A DNA stretch of 64,000 nucleotides from an uncultured Parabacteroides sp. (GTDB lineage: Bacteria; Bacteroidota; Bacteroidia; Bacteroidales; Tannerellaceae), in NCBI GenBank assembly GCA_949296075.1, contig CASFNG010000004.1:186001-250000 (forward strand), read 5' to 3'. Below the pieces are notes generated by a model. That model saw nothing but the letters and a program-made list of their open reading frames with translations, ran no database searches and was not told the DNA's origin. Positions within the stretch are counted from its first letter, which is position 1; every line of letters begins with the position of its first letter. This document shows, piece after piece, positions 8,128 to 17,178 of this stretch. Both the position numbers and the translations under genes were made by a program.

Positions 8128-9285
8128 ATGAATATCATGAAACGGAAAATCAGAATGGGAATGGTTGGCGGGGGACCGGGAGCCTTTATCGGCGCTGTTC
8201 ACCGGATCGCCGCTAATTTGGATGGGCTGATCGAATTGGTCTGCGGATGTTTCAGCTCTCATCCGGAGAAGTCATTGGCTACGGGCAGGGCCCTGTTCTT
8301 GCCGGACGATCGGATTTATGCCTCTTACCAAGAGATGATCGAGCGGGAGGCCGCCTTGCCGGAGGGTGAGCGGATGGATTTTGTCTCGATCGTGACCCCG
8401 AATCATGTGCATTTTGGACCGGCTATGCTGGCGCTGGAGAAAGGGTTCCACGTCGTGCTCGATAAACCGATGACCTTTACTCTCGATGAGGCGTTGCGCC
8501 TGCGTGATAAGGTGAAGGAGACCGGGAAGCTCTTTATGCTGACCCATACTTATACCGCCTATCCGATGGTAAAGGAGGCGAGAGAACGGGTACGCCGGGG
8601 CGACCTCGGCAAGATCCGCCGGATTTACGTGGAATATCCGCAGGGATGGCTATATAGTGATAGCGAGGATAAGAAGGGCGCTTGGCGCGTGGATCCGTCC
8701 CGCTCGGGAAAGGCGGGTTGCATGGGAGACATCGGTACGCACGCCTTCAATCTCGCTGAGTATATAACCGGCTTGAGGGCGGTTGAGTTATGCGGAGAGC
8801 TGAATACGTTCGTCCCGGGGCGGTCGCTCGATGATGACGGGGCGGCCTTGATCCGCTACGAGGGCGGCGCTAAAGGCGTGCTGACGGCCAGCCAAATCGC
8901 CGTGGGCGTGGAGAATGGATTGAACATCCGTGTCTATGGGGAGAAAGGAGGCTTGGAATGGCGCCAGGAGGAGCCGAACACGATGATCTTGCGTTGGCCT
9001 GACCGACCGATGGAGATTATCCGTACCTCGAACGGGTATATGTCGGGGATAGCGGCGTGGAATACCCGTGTGCCTGCCGGACACCCGGAGGGGTATATCG
9101 AGGCGTTCGCCAACCTGTACCGGAATTTCGCCTTGGCGCTGGACGCTGTCTTGGCGGGTGAGGAACCTGACCCGCGTACTTTGGACTTCCCTTCGGTGGA
9201 GGAGGGTGTTCGCGGGATGAGCTTTATCGAGGCGATCGTCTCAAGCGGGGATACCGAGAGCAAATGGATCAAAATAGCTAACTAA
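8128..9285 (+). CDS. Gfo/Idh/MocA family oxidoreductase
   Basis: A 385-residue NAD(P)-dependent sugar or cyclitol dehydrogenase. The Rossmann motif GMVGGGPGAFIG lies near the N-terminus, VTPNHVHFGPA is the nucleotide-contact region, and LDKPMT carries the EKP-type motif as DKP, with the catalytic Lys retained. GDIGTHAFNLAEY gives the catalytic Asp/His pair. There is no signal peptide. The second ATG, at 8137, could also serve as start. It is followed after 12 bases by a sugar-phosphate isomerase/epimerase, so the pair probably converts one sugar in two steps in the cytoplasm. The substrate is not identifiable. Confidence 0.85.
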   Translation: MNIMKRKIRMGMVGGGPGAFIGAVHRIAANLDGLIELVCGCFSSHPEKSLATGRALFLPDDRIYASYQEMIEREAALPEGERMDFVSIVTPNHVHFGPAMLALEKGFHVVLDKPMTFTLDEALRLRDKVKETGKLFMLTHTYTAYPMVKEARERVRRGDLGKIRRIYVEYPQGWLYSDSEDKKGAWRVDPSRSGKAGCMGDIGTHAFNLAEYITGLRAVELCGELNTFVPGRSLDDDGAALIRYEGGAKGVLTASQIAVGVENGLNIRVYGEKGGLEWRQEEPNTMILRWPDRPMEIIRTSNGYMSGIAAWNTRVPAGHPEGYIEAFANLYRNFALALDAVLAGEEPDPRTLDFPSVEEGVRGMSFIEAIVSSGDTESKWIKIAN

Positions 9286-9297
9286 AAAGAATAGATT

Positions 9298-10287
9298 ATG
9301 TCACGTCCTGTTACATTATATACCCTTCAATGGGGGGATCTCCCTTTGGAGACGGTTTGCCAGAAAGCGAAAGAGTTCGGATATGATGGCGTGGAGCTGG
9401 GGCTTCCCGATCATGTGGATGTCCGCCGGACCGATGAGGCTTATTATCAATCGATCAAGGAACTGCTTGGGAAATATGGCTTGAGCCTCTATACGATCTC
9501 CAGCCATTTGATCGGGCAGGCGATTTGCGACAATATCGACGAGCGCCATAAGGCGATCTTGCCCGATTACATTTGGGGCGACGGGGATCCCGAGGGGATC
9601 CATGCCCGGGCTGCGGAGGAGATGATCCGTACGGCCCGTGCCGCGAAGATGCTGGGGGTGGATACGGTAGTCGGTTTTACCGGCAGCTCGATCTGGCCTT
9701 ATCTTTACTCGTTTCCCCCTGTTACCGAGGCTATGATCCAGAAGGGATACGATGATTTCGCCCGTCGGTTTACGCCGATCTTGGACGAGTTCCAGAAGTT
9801 AGGTGTACGTTTTGCCTTGGAGGTGCATCCTACGGAGATCGCTTTTGATACCTTCTCCGCCCGAAGGGCGTTGGAGGCTGTAGGTAATCATCCGGCATTT
9901 GGCTTTAATTACGATCCGAGCCACTTAGGGTACCAGGGAGTGGATTACGTGGATTTCATCTATCAATTCCCGGATCGGATCTATCATGTCCACATGAAGG
10001 ATGTATATTGGAGCGATACCCCGAAGCAGGTGGGCGTGTTTGGAGGCCATGTCACTTTCGGTGATCCCCGGAGATACTGGAATTTCCGCAGCTTAGGGCG
10101 TGGGAAGATCAATTTCGAGGAGATTATCCGGGCGTTGAACTCGATCGGTTACCAAGGACCGCTTTCCGTGGAGTGGGAAGATAGCGCGATGGATCGGGAA
10201 CATGGCGCACGGGAGTCGTGCGAATTGGTGAAACGGGTGGACTTCCAGCCTTCCGCGCACGCCTTCGACGCTTGTTTCGGTAAGTAG
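9298..10287 (+). CDS. sugar phosphate isomerase/epimerase (IolE-like TIM barrel)
   Basis: A 329-residue TIM barrel of the xylose-isomerase-like (AP endonuclease 2) superfamily. Candidate metal ligands appear in order: ALEVHPTE (Glu), NYDPSHL (Asp/His), HVHMKD (His/Asp) and VEWED (Glu). Members isomerise, epimerise or dehydrate sugars and inositol derivatives. The short gap to the oxidoreductase gene indicates one operon. No transporter or glycoside hydrolase adjoins, so the pathway is open. Both ends fit the family length. Confidence 0.8.
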   Translation: MSRPVTLYTLQWGDLPLETVCQKAKEFGYDGVELGLPDHVDVRRTDEAYYQSIKELLGKYGLSLYTISSHLIGQAICDNIDERHKAILPDYIWGDGDPEGIHARAAEEMIRTARAAKMLGVDTVVGFTGSSIWPYLYSFPPVTEAMIQKGYDDFARRFTPILDEFQKLGVRFALEVHPTEIAFDTFSARRALEAVGNHPAFGFNYDPSHLGYQGVDYVDFIYQFPDRIYHVHMKDVYWSDTPKQVGVFGGHVTFGDPRRYWNFRSLGRGKINFEEIIRALNSIGYQGPLSVEWEDSAMDREHGARESCELVKRVDFQPSAHAFDACFGK

Positions 10288-10550
10288 TGAACAGTTGTTA
10301 ATACTCGCCGGCCGATGGTTTGGTGGTACCGGCCGGGACGATACGTCCGGGATCTTCGGGGGAGAAGGTTCCGGACGCTTGATTACAAGGCCTGGATGGA
10401 AAGAGCGCTTATCAGCCCTCAATTATCCGGCTTTTGTGGGGGAAAGAGTGGGTTCTATCTCATTCTGAAAATGATATAAAAACGGTATCCCATATTGGTA
10501 AAGCCTTAAATTATCCATAACTTTGCGCTGGTAGAAAAGTATAATATAAT
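10288..10550 (+). other. structured intergenic region with two hairpins
   Basis: No gene is seen. Two consecutive inverted repeats occur: CCGGCCG at 10308-10314 with CGGCCGG at 10330-10336, and a 13-bp stem at 10345-10357 with 10364-10376 around a GGGGGA loop. The second stem needs two G-U pairs that form only in a plus-strand RNA. There is no T run, so this is not an ordinary terminator. The ddh promoter sits at the far end. Confidence 0.5.
10495..10525 (+). promoter_or_regulatory. promoter of ddh
   Basis: TAACTTTG at 10518-10525 is an exact -7 match. TTG at 10495-10497, 20 bases upstream, fits the -33 box. The ATG is at 10551. Confidence 0.65.
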
Positions 10551-11447
10551 ATGGAAAAGATTAGAGCTGCCATTGTTGGTTATGGCAACATCGGAAAGTA
10601 TGTGCTGGAGGCCTTGGAAGCTGCCCCCGATTTTGAGATAGCGGGCGTGATCCGTAGGAATCCGAATGATGTGCCGGATGAGCTGAAGGCTTATAAGGTG
10701 ACGGATAGTATCACGAAATTGGAGAAGGTGGACGTGGCTGTGCTGGCTACGCCGACCCGTAGCGTGGAAAAATACGCGAAAGAGATCCTCGCTTTGGGAA
10801 TCAATACGGTAGATAGCTTCGATATTCACGGGGGAATCGCTGATTTGCGTAAATCGCTGGATGCCGTGGCGAAGGAGCATAAGGCGGTGTCGGTGATCTC
10901 CGCCGGTTGGGATCCGGGAAGCGACTCCGTGGTGCGTGCCTTGCTGGAGGCTATGGTCCCGAAGGGAATTACCTATACGAATTTTGGCCCGGGCATGAGC
11001 ATGGGGCATACCGTGGCGGTGAAGGCGATCGAGGGCGTGAAGGCGGCCCTGAGCATGACGATCCCCTTGGGAACGGGCGTGCATCGCCGGATGGTCTATA
11101 TCGAGGTGAAGGACGGCTATGATTTCAAGCAGGTCGCCGCGGCGATCAAGACCGATGATTACTTCGCTCATGATGAGACGCACGTGATGCAGGTGGAGAG
11201 CGTGGATAACTTGCTGGATATGGGACATGGCGTGAACTTGGTTCGTAAAGGTGTGTCGGGCAAGACGCAGAACCAGCTGATCGAGTTCGACATGAAGATC
11301 AATAACCCTGCGTTGACGGCGCAGATCTTGGTGTCGGTGGCTCGCGCGAGCATGAAGCAACAACCGGGAGCCTATACGATGATCGAGTTGCCGATCATTG
11401 ATATGCTCTATGGGGAGAGAGAGAATTTGATTAGAAGACTTGTTTAA
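10551..11447 (+). CDS. ddh: meso-diaminopimelate D-dehydrogenase
   Basis: A 298-residue NADPH-dependent enzyme that reductively aminates tetrahydrodipicolinate straight to meso-diaminopimelate, for lysine and peptidoglycan synthesis. The start RAAIVGYGNIGKYVLEAL is the Rossmann motif, and SAGWDPGSDSV followed by GPGMSMGHTVAV are hallmarks of this family. Length is typical of the shorter enzyme group. It bypasses the acylated branch of the pathway, and many gut Bacteroidota carry it alongside another branch. It is cytoplasmic, probably a single gene, with lgt beginning 97 bases later. Confidence 0.93.
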   Translation: MEKIRAAIVGYGNIGKYVLEALEAAPDFEIAGVIRRNPNDVPDELKAYKVTDSITKLEKVDVAVLATPTRSVEKYAKEILALGINTVDSFDIHGGIADLRKSLDAVAKEHKAVSVISAGWDPGSDSVVRALLEAMVPKGITYTNFGPGMSMGHTVAVKAIEGVKAALSMTIPLGTGVHRRMVYIEVKDGYDFKQVAAAIKTDDYFAHDETHVMQVESVDNLLDMGHGVNLVRKGVSGKTQNQLIEFDMKINNPALTAQILVSVARASMKQQPGAYTMIELPIIDMLYGERENLIRRLV

Positions 11448-11544
11448 TCGTGACGGGAGGCTGATGACGGGCGGTAAGGCGGCTCTCGCTGTCGAGGGGG
11501 CGGATCGCTTGTCATCGGCTTTCGTTTGTCAACAGGATGTAGAT

Positions 11545-12384
11545 ATGCTTGAGTTTATTACCTGGACTGCCGATCCAGCAATTTTTACCATTGGTTCTCG
11601 GGAGATCCGTTGGTATGGACTTGCTTTTGCCGTAGGCTTCGCTATTGGATACATGATCGTGGAGCGGATGTGGAAAAAGGAGGGTTTGCCGCCTGCCTGG
11701 ATTGATTCGCTCTTGATCTATACGATGCTTGGCACGGTGATCGGTGCCCGCTTGGGGCATTGCTTGTTCTACGCCCCGGGGTATTACTTGGCGAATCCGG
11801 TCGAGATCCTTAAGATTTGGGAAGGTGGACTGGCCAGCCACGGTGGGACATTGGGGATTATTGTCGCCATTTATTTCTATTCGAGGCGGGTCAGCCATAA
11901 AAGTATGTTGTGGACTTTCGACAAATTAGTGGTCCCGACGGGTTTGGTGGCCGCTATGATCCGTCTGGGAAACTTGATGAACCACGAGATTTACGGGCAT
12001 GCGACTGATTTGCCGTGGGGATTCCGTTTTATAGACAACCTGCATGCCTGGAAGATGGGGGCGGAGCCTGTATTTACGGTCCCGAGCCATCCGACGCAAT
12101 TGTATGAGGCCGCTTGCTACCTGCTGACGTTCGCTCTTTGTATGTGGCTGTATTTTAGGAAAGAGGCCTGGAAGAAAGAGGGACTTATCTTTGGCGTATT
12201 CATGATCTGTGTCTTTGGCTCACGTTTCTTCGTGGAATTTGTCAAGAATGACCAAGAGGCGTTCGAGGCGGGGATGATCTTGAATATGGGACAATGCCTG
12301 AGTATCCCGTTCGTGCTGGCGGGCGCTTGGTTCGTTTGGCGGGCGCTGCGTGGAAGAGAGCCTAAGACGACCCTTAAGGAATGA
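11545..12384 (+). CDS. lgt: prolipoprotein diacylglyceryl transferase
   Basis: A 279-residue polytopic inner-membrane enzyme that moves diacylglycerol from phosphatidylglycerol to the lipobox Cys of prolipoproteins. It serves the many lipoproteins in this window. The start at 11545 (MLEFITW) matches family N-termini; the in-frame ATG at 11440 overlaps ddh and adds nonsense sequence. Visible features are seven hydrophobic segments, the Lgt block around GARLGHCLFY, GGLASHGGTLG, and HPTQLYEA near residue 185. The upstream gap carries no clear -7 element, so read-through from ddh is possible. Confidence 0.92.
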   Translation: MLEFITWTADPAIFTIGSREIRWYGLAFAVGFAIGYMIVERMWKKEGLPPAWIDSLLIYTMLGTVIGARLGHCLFYAPGYYLANPVEILKIWEGGLASHGGTLGIIVAIYFYSRRVSHKSMLWTFDKLVVPTGLVAAMIRLGNLMNHEIYGHATDLPWGFRFIDNLHAWKMGAEPVFTVPSHPTQLYEAACYLLTFALCMWLYFRKEAWKKEGLIFGVFMICVFGSRFFVEFVKNDQEAFEAGMILNMGQCLSIPFVLAGAWFVWRALRGREPKTTLKE

Positions 12385-12431
12385 GGAGGGTATCATCATA
12401 TAATATAGTATTCATTTTTTGATAAGAAAAG

Positions 12432-13622
12432 ATGTATAAGTTAAAAGAAATCGCGGATAAAGTTTATTACGTTGGTGTGAACGATCGCCAAAAGGCGTTG
12501 TTCGAGAATATGTGGCCTTTACCTTATGGCGTTTCCTATAACTCTTATCTGATCGTGGACGAGAAAACCGTGTTGGTCGACACGGTGGATGTCTGTTATT
12601 CCGATATTTTCTTGAAGAAGATCGCGGATGCGTTGGATGGACGTCCGTTGGATTATTTGGTGGTGGATCATATGGAGCCGGATCACGCTGGAAGCATCCG
12701 CCTGTTGCGCCAGCAGTATCCGGAGGTACAGATCATCGGTAACAGCAAGACATTTGGTATGCTGGAGGGATTCCACGGCATAAAAGATGGATTGCATGAG
12801 GTGAAAGAGGGGGATACCTTGCGTATTGGCCGTCATGAGTTGGCGTTTTATATGGCGCCGATGGTACATTGGCCGGAAGTGATGGTCACTTATGACGTTA
12901 CGGATAAGATCTTATTTTCGGCGGATGCCTTCGGTACGTACGGGACATTGGACGGTGGCGTGATCGACACGGAGATGAACGTGGAGCATTATTGGGAGGA
13001 GATGATCCGTTACTATTCCAATATAGTGGGAAAATACGGCAGTCCGGTCCAACGGGCCTTGCAGAAACTCTCGGCTTTGGACATCCAGACGATCTGTTCT
13101 ACCCACGGCCCTGTCTGGCGGGAGCATGCCTCCAAGGCGATCGATCTCTATGATCGCATGAGCCGTTACGAGGGCGAGGAGGGAGTCGTGATCGTCTATG
13201 GCAGTATGTATGGGAATACCGAGCAGATGGCTGAGGCGATCGCCGCGTCGTTGTCTGAGAATGGCATCCGGAATATCGTGATGCATAATGTAAGCAAGAG
13301 CCCCGCTTCCTATATATTGAAGGATGTATTCAAGTATAAGGGACTGATCGTGGGTAGCCCGACTTATAGCAATCAGTTATTTCCCGAGGTGGAATCCATA
13401 TTGAGCCGGATTGAGTTGCGTGAGGTGAAGAACCGCCTGTTCGGTTACTTTGGCTCTTTCTCTTGGGCGGGGGCGGCCGTGAAGCGTTTGGCGGCTTTCG
13501 CTGAGAAAATAAAGTGGGAGACAGTAGGCGATCCCGTGGAGCAGAAGCAGGGCCTGACCGCCGATAAATATGAGGAGTGCCGGGCATTGGGCAAGGCGAT
13601 GGCGGAGCGTTTGAAGGCTTGA
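12432..13622 (+). CDS. FprA-type flavodiiron protein
   Basis: A 396-residue A-type flavoprotein that reduces O2 to water or NO to N2O, protecting an anaerobe from oxidative or nitrosative stress. The N-terminal metallo-beta-lactamase domain carries the diiron ligands: HMEPDHAG, MVHWPEVM, FSADAFGTYG and STHGPVWR. The C-terminal flavodoxin domain starts near residue 255 with VYGSMYGNTEQMAEAI, the FMN phosphate loop. There is no fused rubredoxin, so a separate electron donor is needed. It is cytoplasmic. It precedes nagB by about 70 bases without an evident terminator. Confidence 0.9.
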   Translation: MYKLKEIADKVYYVGVNDRQKALFENMWPLPYGVSYNSYLIVDEKTVLVDTVDVCYSDIFLKKIADALDGRPLDYLVVDHMEPDHAGSIRLLRQQYPEVQIIGNSKTFGMLEGFHGIKDGLHEVKEGDTLRIGRHELAFYMAPMVHWPEVMVTYDVTDKILFSADAFGTYGTLDGGVIDTEMNVEHYWEEMIRYYSNIVGKYGSPVQRALQKLSALDIQTICSTHGPVWREHASKAIDLYDRMSRYEGEEGVVIVYGSMYGNTEQMAEAIAASLSENGIRNIVMHNVSKSPASYILKDVFKYKGLIVGSPTYSNQLFPEVESILSRIELREVKNRLFGYFGSFSWAGAAVKRLAAFAEKIKWETVGDPVEQKQGLTADKYEECRALGKAMAERLKA

Positions 13623-13693
13623 GATCATAGGGGCTGCCTCTTGCCGTGATAAATAAGAGGATTCTTGAGAGATTTCATAAAATACAAGACACC

Positions 13694-14506
13694 ATGAGAC
13701 TAATTATTGAACCGAATTATGAGCAGCTGTCTAAGTGGGCTGCCAATTATGTGGCCGCTAAGATCAAGGCGGCGAACCCGACTGCGGAAAAACCGTTCGT
13801 GCTGGGATTACCTACCGGATCCTCTCCGCTGGGAATGTACAAGAACCTGATCGAGCTGAATCGTCAAGGGGTTATCTCTTTTCAGCACGTAATCACGTTT
13901 AATATGGACGAATATGTCGGACTGCCGAAAGATCATCCTGAGAGCTATCACTCTTTTATGTGGAACAACTTCTTCAATCATATCGACATCAAGCCGGAAA
14001 ACGTGAATATACTGAACGGTAACGCCGAGGATCTCGCCGCTGAGTGCGCCGCTTATGAGGCTCGCATGAAGGCCGCCGGAGGGGTTGACCTCTTCTTGGG
14101 AGGGATCGGGCCGGATGGTCACATCGCGTTTAATGAGCCGGGCTCGTCGTTGAGCTCCCGGACTCGTGTCAAGACGTTGACTACGGATACGATTATCGCG
14201 AACTCCCGTTTCTTTGACAATGACGTGAACAAGGTTCCCAAGACGGCTGTCACTGTCGGCGTGGGTACCGTGCTCGACGCTAAGGAGGTGTTGATCATGG
14301 TGAACGGACACAACAAGGCTCGTGCTTTGCAACAGGCCGTGGAAGGTGCCGTAAACCAGATGTGGACGATCACTGCCTTGCAGTTGCATCCGAAGGGGAT
14401 CATCGTGTGCGACGAGGCCGCTTGCGCGGAGATCAAGGTGGGTACGTATAATTATTTCAAGGATATAGAGAAGGATAATCTTTGTCCTTGCTCCTTGCTG
14501 AAATAA
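13694..14506 (+). CDS. nagB: glucosamine-6-phosphate deaminase
   Basis: A 270-residue enzyme converting glucosamine 6-phosphate to fructose 6-phosphate and ammonia. ATG at 13694 gives the canonical [15 protein letters not shown] start; the upstream ATG at 13646 adds an atypical leader. Family motifs are [12 protein letters not shown] (phosphate loop), NMDEYVGL (catalytic Asp), [17 protein letters not shown] (catalytic His/Glu region) and a conserved SRTRVKTLT stretch. No nagA adjoins. With the ROK glucokinase at 36.8 kb it feeds host amino sugars into glycolysis. Confidence 0.94.
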   Translation: MRLIIEPNYEQLSKWAANYVAAKIKAANPTAEKPFVLGLPTGSSPLGMYKNLIELNRQGVISFQHVITFNMDEYVGLPKDHPESYHSFMWNNFFNHIDIKPENVNILNGNAEDLAAECAAYEARMKAAGGVDLFLGGIGPDGHIAFNEPGSSLSSRTRVKTLTTDTIIANSRFFDNDVNKVPKTAVTVGVGTVLDAKEVLIMVNGHNKARALQQAVEGAVNQMWTITALQLHPKGIIVCDEAACAEIKVGTYNYFKDIEKDNLCPCSLLK

Positions 14507-14533
14507 GCCCGTAAAGAAATCGGGAAAGAGACA

Positions 14534-14586
14534 GCCTCCTGTCCGTCGGGATGAGTAATCATCTGACGGGCAGGAGGCTTTTTTAT
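14534..14586 (+). terminator. intrinsic terminator of nagB
   Basis: GCCTCCTGTCCGTC pairs with GACGGGCAGGAGGC across a loop of about 18 bases, then TTTTTT follows. Confidence 0.85.
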
Positions 14587-14646
14587 GCGTTCCGCTAACA
14601 GGATCCCAAGGAGAGGCCTTTGGCGGGAAGAGCTCCGGGGCACTCT

Positions 14647-17070
14647 TTATGGCTCCGGAACCGCGTTTTTCACGTACTTGTCTAACCAGCGATCGCATTC
14701 GTAGAGCAGATGCAGGATATTCTCTTTCGCCGCGTAAGCATGGCTCTCATAGGGAAGAACCACGTAGCGGGCTACCGCGCCATGCCCTTTCAAGGCACTG
14801 AACAGACGCTCGGACTGGATCGGGAAGGTGCCTGAGTTGTTATCCATCTCTCCATGCACGATCAGCAAGGCTCCATGTAGCTGGTCGGCGTACATGAAGG
14901 GCGACATGGCGTTATAGACCTCCGGAGCTTCCCAGTAGGTACGGGTCTCGCGCTGGAACCCGAACGGGGTGAGCGTACGGTTATAGGCTCCGCTACGGGC
15001 GATTCCTGCCTTGAACAATTTGGTATGCGTAAGCAGGTTGGCCGTCATGAACGCTCCATAAGAGTGCCCGCCTACGGCTACCCGGTTCGGATCGCCTACA
15101 CCCATCTCCGAGATCGCTTTCACGGCAGCCTCGGCATTCATGGTAAGCTGTTCGATGAAGTTGTCGTTAGGCTCTACTCCCTCCGCGGTGCTGACGATCG
15201 GCATCTCCACGTTTTCCATCACGCAATAGCCGCGCAATACCCAATATACCGGCGAGCCATAGTTGATCGTGGTGAACATATACCGGGATCCCCGCACTTG
15301 CGAGGCCGAAGCCTTGCTGTTGTATTCCCGCGGGTAGGCCCACATCAATACCGGCAGCGGACCGTCTTTCGCCTTGTCATAGCCGGCGGGCAAATAAACC
15401 GTGGCGGTCAGGTCTAAGCCATCCGCCCGTTTGTATTGGATTTTCTGCTTGCTGACGTTCGCCATCGCAGGATAAGGATTGGCGAACCGGGTCAGTTGCG
15501 TGAACTTCTTTTTCTTCAGGTCGCGCAGGCAGAGGTTGGCCGGCTCCTTGACCGATTGACGTGAGGTGAAGACCTCTAACCGCTTTGGATCGGCCACCTT
15601 CTCGATCGTCTCGTAATATCCCTCCTCGCAGCGCCAAAGCTCCGTGCTTTTCTTGCGTTTCAGGTCATAGCGGCTCAGGTAAGGCATATCCCCTTTCGGA
15701 GAGGCTCCTTGGGCGATCATCAGCAGCTCATTGTGCGCCTTATTCGTGTAAACGACCTCTTTCCCATAATCGTTCTTCACCATAAGCGGTTTGCCCGGAT
15801 GGTTGTACAGGTCGTCGGTCGTGATGTCGAACACGAGCTCGGGAGCCTTGTCCGAGCCGGGTTGTATCCGGTAGATCCAGTTCTTGCCTTCTTTCCTTGA
15901 GCTCTCGATGAGCAAGGCGAACTCAGCGTCGTGCCAAAGGATGTCGCGGAAGCGTTTCTCCGTACGGGCGATCTCCTGTTTCTCCCCCTCGAACGGGTAG
16001 CCAAGCTCGTAAACGATGTCTAAATACTTTCCCTTGTAAGCGCGAGGGTCGCCCGCGTCTTGCGCCTCTGCCCAGCAGACAGAGGCAGGCTGGTCGGCTC
16101 TCCATTCAAATTGCCTCGGGTAGGGAGAGGTCGTGTCGTAGCCCATCGGGAGATTTACGAGCGGGTTATTGGCGAGCGTATAGACCGGCTTGCCTTGCAA
16201 GTCGATCACCTCGAATTTTTGAGGGAAGTTATACATCGGCACTTGGTAGGAGTAGGGGCGCTGGATGGTGCATACCAGCAGCAGTGATTTGTCGGGCGAC
16301 AGCGAAGGCATCCCGCCATAGATCGCCGGTTGCCCGAGCTCTTGTACCTTACCGTCGGTGATCCGTGCCAATTGGGCGGTGAAGTAGTAATCGAACAGCC
16401 GCTCGTCGTACGGATTCTTCAGCAGATCTTGATAAGTACGTGCCGGCATTACCTTCCCCGTGCTCTCCTGTACGACCGGTCCGGTAGGTACCGTCGGTTT
16501 CTTGGGCGCCTTCCCTATCGGATCCGGCACCAAGAGCGTGAGCAGGTCGTTCTCGCCTAACCAGACGATTCCCGCCCCATTGGTGGCGTTGACACGACGG
16601 TCGCTGATTCTCTTAGCCTCCGGCTGTTCCGGAGAGCAGGTATAGAGATAAATCCCGTCCGCTTCCTCCACGAAAAGGGCGATTGTCTTTGAGGCCGGGC
16701 CGAACGAGCTGTCGATGATCACCGCGTCAGCGGGGATCCCGGTGATCCCGATCTCCTTCCCGCTTTCCGTATGGATGAGGCGAGGCTGGATGTATTCCGG
16801 ATTCCGGCTCTCGTTGAACGTCTCCGGACTGATCCGGAAGCCGGCGAGCTTCAGCTCCGGGCGGGCCAGCTTAGCGATCGAGCGGTACATGATCCGATCC
16901 AATTGGAGGACCCATTGGTTGTCCGGGCTGATTTGTAACTTTGGCATCGACGTGGCGAGCGCCACCTCCTCGATCACGGCAGGGGGCCGGTGGTAAGGAG
17001 TCTCTTGCGCGAGGAGCGGAAGGCTCAGGGCGGCCGACAAGGCTGTCAGTAATAGATGGTTCGTTTTCAT
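14647..17070 (-). CDS. S9 family prolyl-oligopeptidase-type peptidase
   Basis: An 807-residue exported serine peptidase (signal residues 1-21, ending LLAQ). An N-terminal beta-propeller region of roughly 530 residues precedes an alpha/beta hydrolase domain. GGHSYGAFMTANLL places the nucleophile at Ser670, VHGEMDNNSGTFP gives Asp743, and YESHAY gives His777. The GEMDNNSGTFP and EMGVGDPNRVAVGGHSYGA pattern is closest to the S9D group that includes plant glutamyl endopeptidase. It should trim peptides in the periplasm. It has its own promoter directly after the SusD1 terminator, so it is not part of that operon, though it runs the same way. Confidence 0.85.
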   Translation of the reverse strand: MKTNHLLLTALSAALSLPLLAQETPYHRPPAVIEEVALATSMPKLQISPDNQWVLQLDRIMYRSIAKLARPELKLAGFRISPETFNESRNPEYIQPRLIHTESGKEIGITGIPADAVIIDSSFGPASKTIALFVEEADGIYLYTCSPEQPEAKRISDRRVNATNGAGIVWLGENDLLTLLVPDPIGKAPKKPTVPTGPVVQESTGKVMPARTYQDLLKNPYDERLFDYYFTAQLARITDGKVQELGQPAIYGGMPSLSPDKSLLLVCTIQRPYSYQVPMYNFPQKFEVIDLQGKPVYTLANNPLVNLPMGYDTTSPYPRQFEWRADQPASVCWAEAQDAGDPRAYKGKYLDIVYELGYPFEGEKQEIARTEKRFRDILWHDAEFALLIESSRKEGKNWIYRIQPGSDKAPELVFDITTDDLYNHPGKPLMVKNDYGKEVVYTNKAHNELLMIAQGASPKGDMPYLSRYDLKRKKSTELWRCEEGYYETIEKVADPKRLEVFTSRQSVKEPANLCLRDLKKKKFTQLTRFANPYPAMANVSKQKIQYKRADGLDLTATVYLPAGYDKAKDGPLPVLMWAYPREYNSKASASQVRGSRYMFTTINYGSPVYWVLRGYCVMENVEMPIVSTAEGVEPNDNFIEQLTMNAEAAVKAISEMGVGDPNRVAVGGHSYGAFMTANLLTHTKLFKAGIARSGAYNRTLTPFGFQRETRTYWEAPEVYNAMSPFMYADQLHGALLIVHGEMDNNSGTFPIQSERLFSALKGHGAVARYVVLPYESHAYAAKENILHLLYECDRWLDKYVKNAVPEP

Positions 17071-17092
17071 GATGTATAAAGATTTGTGAGAA

Positions 17093-17100
17093 CAAATATA
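17093..17100 (-). promoter_or_regulatory. promoter -7 element of the S9 peptidase gene
   Basis: Minus-strand TATATTTG is an exact match, leaving a leader of about 17-20 bases. It abuts the SusD1 terminator. Confidence 0.7.
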
Positions 17101-17151
17101 ATATAAAAGATCCCCGGAAAGGAACCCGATAACAGGGTATTTCCGGGGATC
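17101..17151 (-). terminator. terminator of SusCD operon 1
   Basis: GATCCCCGGAAA at 17109-17120 pairs with TTTCCGGGGATC at 17140-17151. On the minus strand a TTTT tract follows. Confidence 0.85.
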
Positions 17152-17178
17152 GAGGTTTGTTTATGTGAGAAAACAGGG

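Noticed and set aside
10308-10376. Intrinsic terminator for the sugar isomerase operon
   Set aside because: The hairpins are strong but lack a T run on either strand, so they are recorded as structured sequence.
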